A stretch of DNA of 64,000 bases from Lepas anatifera (Eukaryota; Arthropoda; Thecostraca; Lepadidae): the NCBI GenBank assembly GCA_034440635.1, contig JAOTON010000478.1, positions 310,001 to 374,000 of the forward strand, read 5' to 3'. Both the position numbers and the translations under genes were made by a program. Positions 44,033 to 54,704 of the stretch are shown here, piece after piece; within the stretch, counting starts at the first letter, position 1; the number at the start of each line of letters is the position of its first letter. The notes beneath the pieces are model-generated. The model did not search any database. It saw only the letters and a list, made by a program, of their open reading frames with translations, and was not told the DNA's origin.

Positions 44033-47029
44033 AGCCCTCAGCGGACCGTACTTGAGCTGGAATGACTAGCAGAGTAGCGTACTTCAGGCGGAAGAGTATT
44101 GTAGCGTGCAGCACGTGCAAAATTCAAGCTGCGCTGTCCAGTGTTGGCCTTCGCGCGTGGTGGCCGTGGCTCGTCTGTTTGACGAGTGTCGTTATTGTTG
44201 GTACACGCACCAACTGCGGGGGCGGCACCTCCCTGTGGGATTTTGATTCCTTTGGCAGGGTTGGGTGTTTGACGAGTATCGTGATGACTAACACTGTCAA
44301 ACAATGATCTCCAAGCGTTTGGCTCACCATTGGTTAGAACCTAATGCAGTAGATATAGCTGATGGTACCTGATAAGCTGATGAGGTTTAAGCAGACAAAG
44401 CTGTCTCCCATCATGATAGATATGCTCGAAGGTACGCTTTTCCACAGGGTAACCACAGCGGCACTAGAACTGATTAGTTTTGGTACACGGTGTAGTTGTG
44501 TGGTTCCCCACATATGTAAAACTAATACAAATGCAATATCTTATGACAAATATGACAAAACATTCCACGCCTTGCTTCATAACAGACTTTGGTATAAAGT
44601 GGCGCGTATGCGTAAGTGCAGTGAGAACTCCAGTTCATTGGCTGCATATGATCAATGTGAGTCGGAACGAAGAATGGCAGTCCATACAAAGTCCGGTTTT
44701 TACTTCACGTGATTCTGAACTGACTGCGTCATAGACAGGTATGTTTACCTGTGGAAGCCCTTTGAGCATAGCTGTGGTTCCTATGACAACCACCTGTGTT
44801 TTGGACGCATCGATTTTGTGAATTTTGAGGGAACCAGCTTAGCAGGACGAAAATATATTTTCCAGAGATGAAATCATGCCGGGAGGTTCATTTTGAAGCC
44901 TGATATTTACAGCTGTCTATCGTTGGCGAACTGAATTATTGAAGACTTCTCCGTGTTAGACTTAGTTAGTTGGCGAAGATTCAAAACATCAGGCAAGAGG
45001 TAGATCCGCCTTGAAAAACAACAGATGTGTTTAGAAGAGGTTTCGACAAAACTTTGGGTCCCTGTGAGATGAATTTGACTTGCTTCTGGTGTTTTTTTTT
45101 AGGTAGTCTTGAAACCAATGGATATTTAAATCGTATAACTCGATGTAAACGTAAATCATGCCATCCCGCAAGTGATGGCATGATTATCCCATATAATTGC
45201 GGGATGTCATTTCAAAATCACTTTACTAAAAAGGTTAGTCAATGTCATATATCAAGGGTCAAGGTCTTGCTTGATTTCTAGATGTCATTGAGCCCAGTGC
45301 TTTCAGCCATACGATCATCATTCAGTGTGTCGTCTAGTATGCCATGACACGTTCAGGGATGATTTAATGACAGTCCTGCGTGTTCTGGTGAGCCGGACCT
45401 CGCCTGGAGGCAACCCCCCAAAACGTCCGTAGCAGAGGTAAAACAAGGGGGAAAATTGAACCAGAACAGCCAGTCACCGGCTAATAATATCCCAAAAGCC
45501 CAGGAGACATAAGTAGCCCAAACATACCGTTCAGCACGCCAGCTCTATTTGCGTCCTGGGGGAGAGATTAGCCGCCTAACGAGCGGACCAGGCTGGCAGC
45601 GGGGTGACGGGGCGTCACTGCCGCACCAGGTGTGACGTCATTAATGACACACTCGCTGATCCTCCACCAGGCAGACCCTTGGACCGAGAACAATGTCCCC
45701 CGGCCATGCCATGTCACCCGCCAGCCCACTCCGGGACAATACAGTCTCAGAGAAATTGTGTCAAACGCGTGTCTATTTCCATTGTCAGGCGCTAAGTAGT
45801 ATGCGTAAAAACGGTACTTTCTGTGCAGCGTGCCACGAACCAGATTTTGCGATTCGTGTTTACTGTGAAACCGCTGGACCAAAAATAATCCCAAACGAAT
45901 GAGCACAGTTCACTAATTTAATAGGCCGATTCAACTCCATTGTCAGTGCAATTGATGTGGCGCATTTTCGGCCTTTTTAAGATTTCATGGCCAATAAGCG
46001 TGCGGACTACACGACCTTTCGGGAAACGAATGGCTGGCGTGTGTTCTCATTGTCCACACCTTCATGAGCTCGGTAGCGTTACAAGTTCAAGCAGCAGCTA
46101 TTTGGGCGCTGTTTCAGCGGTTTGTTTCCGCTCTCTTGTTTCCTGGCCAGAGCACTGCATGCACTGAGGTCGTACGCCTTGACTTCTGAGTGCGCTCAGG
46201 CCGTACGCCTTGGCTCCGACTCAGGATGTGGCCGCGTACAGTACATGGATGGAATATCACCGCAAATGCTGCAGCTTTTGCCGTAAAACATGAAAAGTTC
46301 AAACCTTTGAATCTGAGATCAGGGCCGTGTGTATCCTCGCCGTAGCGTCTGTATTACCGCAGTTTTCGTAACCAACCGGGATGGGACGATCCAGCTGCTA
46401 TCATGTTCAATGGTTACTTAGTAACCCGCCGCCATAATTTCCGCAGCACGTGGTGGCGCTGACGGAAAACTGGCATTCATCGTACCTGCACGTCGTGTTC
46501 GACACTTACCAGGCTTCCGGTGGAGGCGTCGTCCCGATGCTATCGACGCGATGCCAGCACACAACTTCACCGAGTTCTTAATGAACCAAAAGCAGGCTCG
46601 GCGGCCGCCTTCAGACACCGGGAACTATAACTCTTAGCCAAGGATGCTTCGTGGGAGGAATGCACAGACACCGGGGCGGCGCTGTGTCTGTGCTTTGGTC
46701 AGATGATTAGCGTGAATCCATGGCATTGAGTGTCAGGGAGCCGAGGTGCACGGTACGACTGGCACCTGACTGGCACGCTTTGGATAGCGGGGCACTACTT
46801 TCCTTTCTCATGCAGAGTCGCCAGTTCAACCTGTTGCGGTATCTCACTCGATAATGAAGTCGGCCAGGGGATACAGGCTTGACCTTGCACTCCACCGTTT
46901 GAATGCAGTCCCCACGTTCAATAGCCTCAAATAGCCTTCAATAGCTTTGGGTCAAAACCCACAAAAATCTTTACCGATTCAAGCCCAGGCAAGATGGCGC
47001 CGTTCCCAGCTCATTTCTGCTCCACAGAC
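44033..47029. other. Unassigned intergenic DNA
   Basis: Short open frames only. CGTACGCCTTG is duplicated about 35 bp apart at about 46,170-46,210. A GC-rich patch lies at 46,430-46,620. No gene recognised. Confidence 0.4.
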
Positions 47030-47330
47030 CGGTCGGCGCAACAAGTTCGCAGTCATCACTGGCGCGTGCGGTCGCCCCTGCACCACTGCGGCGCGCCTCT
47101 CCCCGTCGCCTCGTCCGTGGCGAGACTGAGGCGTCGGCGGCGACGGTGCCGAAGCTCGGGACCCCAACGCGTCACGCCGCCGGCGTCGACCCGACAGGGG
47201 GTACCCCGCCGCTGCTACGCCGCCGCACACGCGCACGCCGGGCCCCGCCGCTGGTACGCCGCCGCACGCACGCCGGGCCCCGCCCCACGCACGCGCCCCG
47301 CCGCTGGTACGCCGCCGTACGCAGCCTTTG
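47030..47330. repeat. GC- and CpG-rich degenerate minisatellite
   Basis: CGCCGCTGGTACGCCGCCG occurs twice in full with partial copies around it, interleaved with CGCACGCCGGGCCCCGCC. Base composition is extremely GC-rich against AT-rich flanks. Arg/Ala/Pro-rich frames are open on both strands but are composition artefacts. Confidence 0.65.
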
Positions 47331-47895
47331 TGCTGGGAAATGCAAGCTTGTTAAAATATCGTCCATAAAATTCATGAAGTTTGGTAACCCAATTTATTTC
47401 CCTCATAAGCATTTGTTTATGCATTGTAACTGATGATGCATATGTTTATCGCTAAACACATTGGTGATGCAATCAAAACACATTTCATAAGGGCAGATAG
47501 CATGCCGCTTGGCTGGCTCCAACAACAAACGTTACAAAAGAGTGACTTTAACGGGAAAATTCGGTACCAATAGAAACCTAAAAACAAACAAAATGTCCAT
47601 TTCCAAAAATTACAAGCAATTCTGAGTTGTTTGATATGGATTTAGTCAAGAAAGCAGAACTTCGGTTTCTGGAATAAATGTAGGCTAAATAGAAATACAG
47701 GCCACCGCGCAGCGGTGCCAGCAGGATCGGGCTTCGCCCCAGACGGCACTCAGCAGCCGAGATTGGCTGTGCGAGCGCCTTGGAGGTCGCTTAATTTCGG
47801 CCTGGGAGCCTAACCAGCGGCCACCTCACCTCCTTACCTCACCCACCTCACTCCCCCGATTTCTCCCCCCCCTCCTGACTTCTTTCCATACGGAC
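47331..47895. other. Unassigned DNA
   Basis: Nothing recognised. Confidence 0.4.
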
Positions 47896-47964
47896 ACTTG
47901 AAGTCGGTTGTGTACAGCACCAATTCCAAGAGCATCCCATAACTCAAGCGAGCGAAAGATATAA

Positions 47965-48022
<58 letters not shown>

Positions 48023-48114
48023 TTATTTATATATATTCCTCTAACGGCCTCTCCTGTCGCTCTTTGAGTTATGGGATGCTCTTGGGATTGGTGCTGTAAA
48101 GAACCCACCTCAAG
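47896..48114. repeat. Long inverted repeat around an (AT)n core
   Basis: The left arm (47,896-47,957) and the inverted right arm (to 48,114) match nearly perfectly across CAGCACCAATTCCAAGAGC and CATCCCATAACTCAA, with one mismatch over 34 bases. The match continues more weakly outward through ACTTGAAGTCGGTT. The centre is ATAAATAAAT, then about 30 AT repeats, then TTATTTATTTAT, itself inverted. The whole can fold into one hairpin or extrude as a cruciform. Confidence 0.9.
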
Positions 48115-48177
48115 TCAGTTGTGTTTTAGTTCCGTTTTCTTATTAAGAGCCTCACTAAAGTCATCAAGGGACTTGTC

Positions 48178-48231
48178 ACGGAGACCCCGATCCCACCACC
48201 CGAACGAGCAACTCTCACAATAAAGGGTTAA
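48178..48231 (-). mobile_element. SINE-2 second copy, left piece
   Basis: GACCCCGATCCCACCACCCG, then AACTCTCACAATAAAGGGTTAA. It aligns base for base with 20,190-20,240 and stops at the TTAA where element C begins. Confidence 0.75.
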
Positions 48232-49333
48232 CACGCGAAGTGGAGAAGGGTCTGGCGTCAACGCGCAGAGGACGGGGTCCTAAAGTGCCCTCCCTGAGAT
48301 CTCGGAAACCAAGAGGGTTAGAAAAACCATAGGCGTCGGAAAGGGGGGATGGCAGGAACCTGCCCCCCCCACTTTTTGGCCAAAAATTTCCTGATCTCAG
48401 TCAAAATGGGAGAAAATCCGACATTTTTATACCGAGACGATGCGGAAGGTAAGGGGGAGCCCAAATTTGAACACTTTTTGGTCCTATCGATGAAAGTTTT
48501 TTGTCAGCATCAGGTTGAAGTTTGGCTGCCCTCCCCCCAATTTTTCCGGTGGCGATGCTTATGAGAAAAACAGCCGTTGGGAGATGCGTGGGGGCGAAGG
48601 TGATCTACATTATGACACAGTTTCATTGACCTAGGTCAATCTTTTCAAGGTCAAGCTTCAAGGTCAAACAAGGTCGTTAAGGCCGAATCTAGGCCATGCT
48701 GAAGACCTATTGGGAAATGACGTGATTTTGCGGAAAGAAGCCAGAAATACACCAAAAGCGGACTAAGGACAGAGAGGGAAGGTCCCACACAATGTTCTCT
48801 GAAATTTTGAGGTCACGGCCATTCACGGTCAAGGGTCTATGACGTAGCAATATGACATAGTCCCAATAATGTCCAATATAACTGGCACTATAGCAGCCTT
48901 TGAGTGGGAAATGAGGGTTTTACCTTAAAAAGGACTTTGACCTAGAAATTGAGTACCCTTAACTATGAAATCATAGCAAAAAGGATGGCTCACTAAATAA
49001 GGCCATCTGACCGTAATACTGGGGTCAATGACCTTGACCTGTGACCATGACTTTGACCTTGATGTGGGTCGCTATAAAGTCACCGCTCGGTCTACAGTGC
49101 AGATCAACTGGTGCCACCGCGCGATTGCAACGGTCTCAAAATATAGGTCTGACTTTGAAAGCCTATAAGTCAAAACATCATTGACCTATTCTCAAAATTT
49201 CTTCAACAATCGACGCGCCAGACATTCGCTCAAATGTGGCGGAGTAGCGTTTTCCGGCGGCGAACAGTTCTCAGCCATCTCGGAAAAATAGGTAGGGGGA
49301 CACTTTAGGACCCCCCTCCACTGCGAGTGTTAA
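48228..49333 (+). mobile_element. TTAA-family transposon, copy C, nested in SINE-2
   Basis: Left TTAACACGCGAAGTGGAGAA, right CTCCACTGCGAGTGTTAA, inverse of each other; TTAA on both sides. A second inner inverted pair, GACGGGGTCCTAAAGTG and CACTTTAGGACCCCCC, strengthens the ends. The interior contains GAGATCTCGGAAAC, TTGACCTAGGTCAA (48,626-48,639) and many GGTCA/TGACC words. Removing it and one TTAA rejoins a SINE-2 sequence that aligns without gaps to 20.2 kb. No transposase frame. Confidence 0.9.
48626..48639. promoter_or_regulatory. Palindromic receptor-like site in element C
   Basis: TTGACCTAGGTCAA is a perfect 14-bp palindrome made of two AGGTCA half-sites back to back. Equivalents with one or two changes occur in copy B (about 28,618) and copy E (about 14,070). 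A regulatory role is inferred only. Confidence 0.35.
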
Positions 49334-49450
49334 TTAAGAAGCCAAAGTTTAACGTCCAGCAAGGCACAGTGACGGTCACTCCGCTCAGGTATCCTCTTAC
49401 CAGTCAGCTGCCAGCCGACCTTCGTCGGGTAAATAATATCGCGAGCAGTG
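49334..49450 (-). mobile_element. SINE-2 second copy, right piece
   Basis: AAGCCAAAGTTTAACGTCC, then CTCCGCTCAGG and CAGCCGACCTTCGTCGGGTA. It continues the alignment to 20,240-20,360 that was broken by element C. The tRNA-like head is not recognisable at the far end. Confidence 0.75.
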
Positions 49451-50781
49451 TGCGCCAAAGTGAAGCGATGCGTCAAAAAAAGTTCCTGGACAGAATTTGG
49501 AGTCCCTATGTAGCACGTGCTCTATCATGAACCCTAGACGTGACAAGGAAATGGAAACATGTTCATACAAAACAAAGTTGATGTAGATGCATAGCTGTGT
49601 GTCGATGGTTGATATTATGTGAGAAATACACATTTCGGGAACAATTTACGTTCGTCTGTTGTTCTGGGACACCCGTGTATGTTGCCCTGCGTTATCTATA
49701 ATTGTTATTCTTGTCCACCCAATTGCATAAGAATTGAATGTCTTACTCAGTGTCGCACCCGCAGGTGAGGGTTCGAAGGCAGAAAAGCCAGCGAAAAAAT
49801 CCAAGCATCAGCTACTCAAACAATCGAAGAACGAACTCTTCCCACCATGAGTCAGTCCGCTGGATTTTCTGGCTGAGTCAGACGGAGTCAAGGCCAGCGA
49901 CGTATTAAACCGGGCTACTGATAGCGTTAACAGCGGTCCAGACACGTTTGCCTGGAGCTCTTTTATGAGCGGAACCCTTCCGGGTGCGACAGTGAGCCGG
50001 CCGGAGAGCGCGCTCCCGTCTCTCCGCGCCGAACAAAGGCCCGGAAGCGACTCTTACCGATACACAAAACTGATCACCCGCAGGCTAGATCCCATTGTCT
50101 TCCACTATTTCCCGCAGAAAACGTTCTTTACATTACGCAGAAGCTTTCCATGTGGAAGTGGTTTCCATCTTAGAGTATGGCGGCTATACAATGCAACATG
50201 AAACATCCAGGTCAAGTTTTCTTAGATGATGAAATCTCACGTCAGTCATGGGGAACAAAATAAAAAATAAGAGAAATCAGGAGTAGAATAGAAAACAAAG
50301 CTGCAAAAGACGATAAGTGCAATGGTATGCCATTTTAAAAGGACCACCGGAACATACGAGAAACATTTAGTCACCGTAAATTCAGTTAGCAGCCGTGCAT
50401 ACTATAACTGAGCGGCCTGCACGCAAAGCGGGTGACATACTTAAAAACAAATACCCCATGTAAACAGGTACACAGGTAAGTAACAGCATTACTACTTAGC
50501 CAAAAGGCATACAATTATCACAACAAAAAATGGGGAGGCGGACAATAAATAATGCAATTTTCTACCCAATCGGTCGCCTGAGCAGAGCAGGTAAGAATCA
50601 TCTCCATCTTAAATGGCTCCATTTGTCGCTATTTAAGGAATTAACAATTACCGCTCACTCCTTCCCCTCTGAACCAATTTACTAAAGACCAAACTAGATG
50701 CATTTCAATGGAAAATACGACAGTTATAGATTTTGGAGCACATAATGTCCAAAAACATTGACATTGTAACACACGAGCTCC
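49451..50781. other. Unassigned intergenic DNA
   Basis: AT-rich, no gene or element recognised. The final 12 bp (ACGAGCTCC) form an inverted repeat with the LINE target site. Confidence 0.45.
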
Positions 50782-50796
50782 GGGAGCTCGTTCTCA
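50782..50796. repeat. LINE target-site duplication, 3' side
   Basis: GGGAGCTCGTTCTCA, identical over 15 bases to 57,487-57,501. Confidence 0.9.
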
Positions 50797-50819
50797 TCAT
50801 CATCATCATCATCATTGTT
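50797..50819 (-). repeat. (ATG)n 3' tail of the LINE
   Basis: Seven ATG units on the minus strand, directly next to the target duplication. I-superfamily elements usually end in short simple repeats and not poly(A). Confidence 0.9.
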
Positions 50820-50995
50820 GGGGTTTTTGGGCGCACCGACAGCTGGGTCATATGGCGCCCATAACATTAAATGAAGTACTGTGAGGGCTGTAACAGGTCA
50901 GGTGCTAATAAAAAGGAGGTTTATACGTAAAAAGTACTAACCCTGTGGTGTTACCATTTGTGTGTGTCTGCTACATAAATGAAGTGAGAAAAAAA
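50820..50995 (-). other. LINE 3' UTR
   Basis: About 175 bp between the RNase H stop and the (ATG)n tail. No polyadenylation signal is obvious; AATAAA-like words are absent close to the end. Confidence 0.75.
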
Positions 50996-51928
50996 CTACG
51001 AGGGTGAATAAATGACATTGAATGCGATACTCTTTAGAAAAGCCGATATTGTTGCCACATCGACTGACGGCGACTCACCAATAAGGGACCCGAGTGAAAA
51101 ATCTGCGGGGAAGTGAGCCCTCCTCTCAATCTCAAAGTCCCGGCAGTCAGTGAGAACATGCTTAACAGAGAGGTGTTCCCCACATCGCGGGCATTCCGGT
51201 GGCTCCTCTCCTCTCAGAAGGAACGAGTGAGTGGAGTGTGTGTGTCCTATACGCAATCTGGCTAAAACAACCTCGTCCGTTCTGCACCTGGCATTGGCCG
51301 ATGACCACGAGCCGATCCTGGGCTTCATAAGGCGCAATTTGGAGCCCTTGGGATCATTGTCCCATCTCCGTTGCCAAGACTCGAATGCATACTGCCTGAT
51401 GGCAGGGAAACAGTCAGAGTAAGGCACTTTTATTCCTGACGGCACGATACCCCGTGACGCATCCTTCGCCGCAGTGTCACATTGCTCATTGCCAGGCACT
51501 CCCACGTGGCTGGGCACCCATGCCAGTGTTAATTGTTTTTGTTGGCAGTGTGCTCTGTGCATCTTATTCCGAATAAGTTCCAGAATATATGACGATGAGG
51601 GGTGAAAATCAAATGATGTTAGTGCTTGCAAAGACGACAGTGAGTCAGTAAATACAACGTATTTGCGTCTCCTCGACCGTAACACCTGGTCTAAAACTCG
51701 GAAGATAGCGTAAAGTTCAGCAGTAAAAACTGATGCTGTCACAGGGAGTGTATAACGTTTTTCAATTCCATCACTTACATACGCACATCCGACACCGCTC
51801 TCCGTCTTAGATCCGTCTGTATAATATATCTCAAAACCTGAATACATGTCATTTACGTGTTCCCAGAAAATCTGCCGGACCGCAACAGGCGGCAGATTCT
51901 TGGTCTTAACAAGCAAACTGGTGTCCAC
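50996..51928 (-). pseudogene. LINE ORF2 C-terminal part: RNase H and CCHC zinc finger
   Basis: This is an open segment of 310 codons. RNase H removes the RNA strand of the hybrid made during reverse transcription. The four catalytic acids are visible: D38 in YTDGSK, E71 in TAELYAI, D95 in FTDSLS and D151 in NEQCDTAAK, with H141 in WVPSHVGVPGN. A C-terminal finger CPRCGEHLSVKHVLTDC (C246, C249, H257, C262) follows, as in I-like elements. The frame is open upstream of the first ATG only for a few codons. A frameshift near 52,100 separates it from the RT part. The ATG used here is probably internal and not a true start. I class it as part of a broken ORF2, although the domain itself looks intact. 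Confidence 0.9.
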
Positions 51929-52090
51929 CTGAGGCTCTGGGAGAGTCCATGGTTCTAATAAGGGATTCTGGAAAGTCTCAACCTGTTCCAGTCAACTCCT
52001 GCTTCCCTCAGCCACGCTCCAATTCTGAGACCAGGGTGTCTGTTTCGGGATAGATTTTCTTCCGAGTGTCTGATGTCATCAGAGAATAGC

Positions 52091-52462
52091 TTACTGTATG
52101 TTGGATGGTTTGGAGACTGTTTTATTTTTTAGAGCGTATTTCATCGCAAGGACACGACGTCGCAAGTCTAACGGCATCTCGTTTGCCTCGACGAGTATGC
52201 TGGCGGTAGGCGATGTGCGGAATGCACCGATGATAATTCGAATGGCATGGTGATGTATGGTATTTAGCATAGATTTTGCTGTCTCCGTGGCTGAATCGTA
52301 TACCATGCAGCCATATTCAATTTTTGATCGGATTAGCGATCGGTACAACATCAAAAGTGTTTTTCTGTCTGCGCCATACTTTAACTTAGTTATAACCTTC
52401 AGAATGTTCAGATCCTTGAAGCACCTTTCCCTTACAACCTTAAAGTGGTTTATATAGGTCAA
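52091..52462 (-). pseudogene. LINE ORF2 region between RT and RNase H (thumb)
   Basis: 123 codons carrying the usual post-RT pattern of non-LTR elements: LYRSLIRSKIEYGCMVYDSA, then a helix with HHHAIRIIIGAFRTSP and MPLDLRRR. It lies in a different frame from the RT core, with a shift at about 52,460, and a second shift near 52,100 precedes RNase H. The order and distance fit one continuous ancestral ORF2. Confidence 0.85.
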
Positions 52463-53384
52463 CTTAGAGTCAAAGTCAGGCCCAGGAACCGTGCATGTGC
52501 GACTACCTGGATTCTTTCTCCATACATAGTTAATGTGGGATCATCCACGGACTGCGTCTGCGGCAAAAATGTATACATTTCGTTTTTGTCGTTGAGAATT
52601 GTAGACCATTTTGGAGCTCCACCGCTGCAACTTTGTGAGTCCGAGCTGTAGCTGCCTTCTGCAGCGGCTGTGGACGACGCCGTTACCCACATGCTGAAAT
52701 CGTCTACGAATAGAGCTGTGTTGATATTACGTGGTAGGTTATGTGATATGTCGTTGATTGCGATAGCGAACATGGTCACAGAGATCACGCTACCTTGGGC
52801 CGTTCCGCTTCCCTGCGCTCGCTCCTCTGACTGCACGCTACCTATCCTGAATCTAAACCGACGGCTTCGCAAGAAATTTGAGAGAAACCAGCCCATATGA
52901 CCCCGTATGCCCAATCCGAACACCTTTTTCAGGATGCCATGCCTCCATACCGAATCATAGGCCTGCTTTACGTCGTAGAAAATAGCTATTGTGTGTTGTT
53001 TTTCAGAGAAGCCTTTACGGATATCAGCATCGAGAGAAAGAAGATGGTCGACAGTACTTCTGCCTCGGCGAAAACCACACTGGACGTTCGAAAGCAGTTG
53101 ATTGGTCTCCAAGAACCACACGAGCCTAGTATTAACCATTCTTTCAAGCAGCTTACACACACAGGAGGTGAGAGATATCGGGCGAAAGTCATCAGGGGAC
53201 ACTCCTGGCTTTCCTGGCTTGAGGATTGGTATTATGGTGGCCTCGCGCCACTGGTCTGGGAAGTCATCCTGCGTCCATATATAGTTAAATATGTCAAGCA
53301 GTGATACAAGAGAGCAGTCAGGGGCGTGTCGCAACATCTCGTAGGTAATTGTGTCAGGTCCCGGAGATACGTTTTTTGTATTGT
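52463..53384 (-). pseudogene. LINE ORF2 reverse transcriptase domain
   Basis: Open for 292 codons from 53,337, with the frame readable slightly upstream (SPGPDTITYEMLRH). RT motifs in order: PILKPGKP, FRPISLTSCVCKLLERM, QCGFRRGRST, IFYDVKQAYDSVW (catalytic D122) and GTAQGSVISVTMF, then FVDDF at residues 210-214 (52,695-52,710), the second catalytic pair. The common motifs are xADD and PQGSVLSP, so FVDD, GTAQ and ISVT are departures. After about residue 235 the conserved sequence continues in another frame, so an indel lies near 52,620. The domain would copy the element RNA at the nicked target. Frameshifts on both sides make this copy non-functional. Confidence 0.9.
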
Positions 53385-53738
53385 TTAGTGCAGCCGGAGT
53401 TCACGCATTGAAAAAGGAATGTTGTATGCAGCCGAACTGTCGTTACCAAAATTAATCGGTGTTCTCTCTTCTCGCTCCCGAAAGCGAACAAACTCGAGAT
53501 CCTGGGACTCCCTGCTACATCTTGCCTCGAATGCTGCAGCCATACGGTCAGCCACTGCCTGTGGATTGCTAATTTTGACGCCGTTTTCCTCTAATACTGT
53601 GGCAGGTGTTGATCGATGCTTTCCTTGTATACTTTGAATACGAGACCAGACCTGTGTAGATGGAGTAAAACGGTTGATTGTATTGACATATGCCACCCAC
53701 CATCTCCTTTTAGAGTTAACAACTATACGTCGCGCCAA
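53385..53738 (-). pseudogene. LINE ORF2 linker between endonuclease and RT
   Basis: 117 codons with VWSRIQSIQGKHRS followed by VADRMAAAFEARCS, the linker pattern of I-like elements. It is separated from the endonuclease by stops near 53,745 and from the RT by a frameshift near 53,395. Confidence 0.8.
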
Positions 53739-54704
53739 CGCTCTGCGCGCCTAAACGTTATTATGTTAGGCGTCGTTGTGTGTCTTTAAGTACTCTGTAA
53801 GCCCGTTTCCTTTCTAAAATCGCTTGTCGGCATTCGTGGTTCCACCAGGGGACAGGAGTTCGTTTGGGTTTGCCGGAAGTCATTGGGATAAAACGTTTGG
53901 CTGCTGAGAGAATCATGTCATTAAAATGCTTTACTGCTGCCGTTGCCGAACCCTCAGCACTTACATCCAAGGGGCCACATGCGCCCCGGAAGCCCTCCCA
54001 GTCAGCCCTTCGGAGGTTCCACCGGGATGGCAGAACCAGCGGTGCAGCCGACCGGGCTGAACGGATGTTTATTGGAAAGTGGTCACTCCCATGGAGGTCT
54101 TCAGGGTGCACCAGCTGAGCTGGGTAAAGAGTGAAGGTGAGCAGACAGAGAGGTCTATAGCCGAGAGCGATCCAGAAGGCAGGGTAAAGTGAGTGGGACG
54201 ACCAGTGTTCAGCAGGCAGAGAGAGTTGAGATGGAGGAAACGTTCCACTGTTCGGCCTCGGGGACACGAGCGGTCCGAGGACGCTCCCCATGATGGGTTG
54301 TGAGCATTAAAGTCGCCCAATAGAACAAAAGGGGTTGGCAGTTGGTCAACAAGAGCATTAAGACTATGCAGATCAATGTTGCCACCAGGAGGGAGGTAAA
54401 TAGAACAAACTGTGATTTTCACAAATCCTAAATCTACCCGGGCAGCCACTGCCTGCAGAACCGTGTTCAAGCGAACAGGGAAGCACGGGGTGCAGTGGTG
54501 AACTGCCACCATAACACCACCGTAGGCAATGGTGCTACTGAAAACGTCCTTTCTGAACGTCTGGAACTGTCGCAGGTTAAAAGGCTTCCAGGCGACAGTT
54601 TTGTCTCTTGAAGGCAAAGCACACTGGTTATACTGTGATATAATGTGTTGCAGGTCAGAAAGATTCGCGCGAATACCACGGCAGTTCCACTGAACAATAG
54701 TCAT
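53739..54704 (-). pseudogene. LINE ORF2 endonuclease (AP/EEP type)
   Basis: The probable ORF2 start is the ATG at 54,704, about 20 bp after the ORF1 stop, since IVQWNCRGIRANLSDL begins at codon 3 as is usual. Catalytic motifs: N7 in WNCRG, GDFNAHNPSWG (D131, N133) and SAIDLSV, then SDHFPI near 54,085. The metal-binding motif CLQETKLSPGS is present only in another frame (54,620-54,580), so two compensating indels surround it. A further shift near 54,130 separates SAIDLSV from SDHFPI. The domain would nick the target strand. It keeps all key residues but is split over three frames. Confidence 0.9.
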
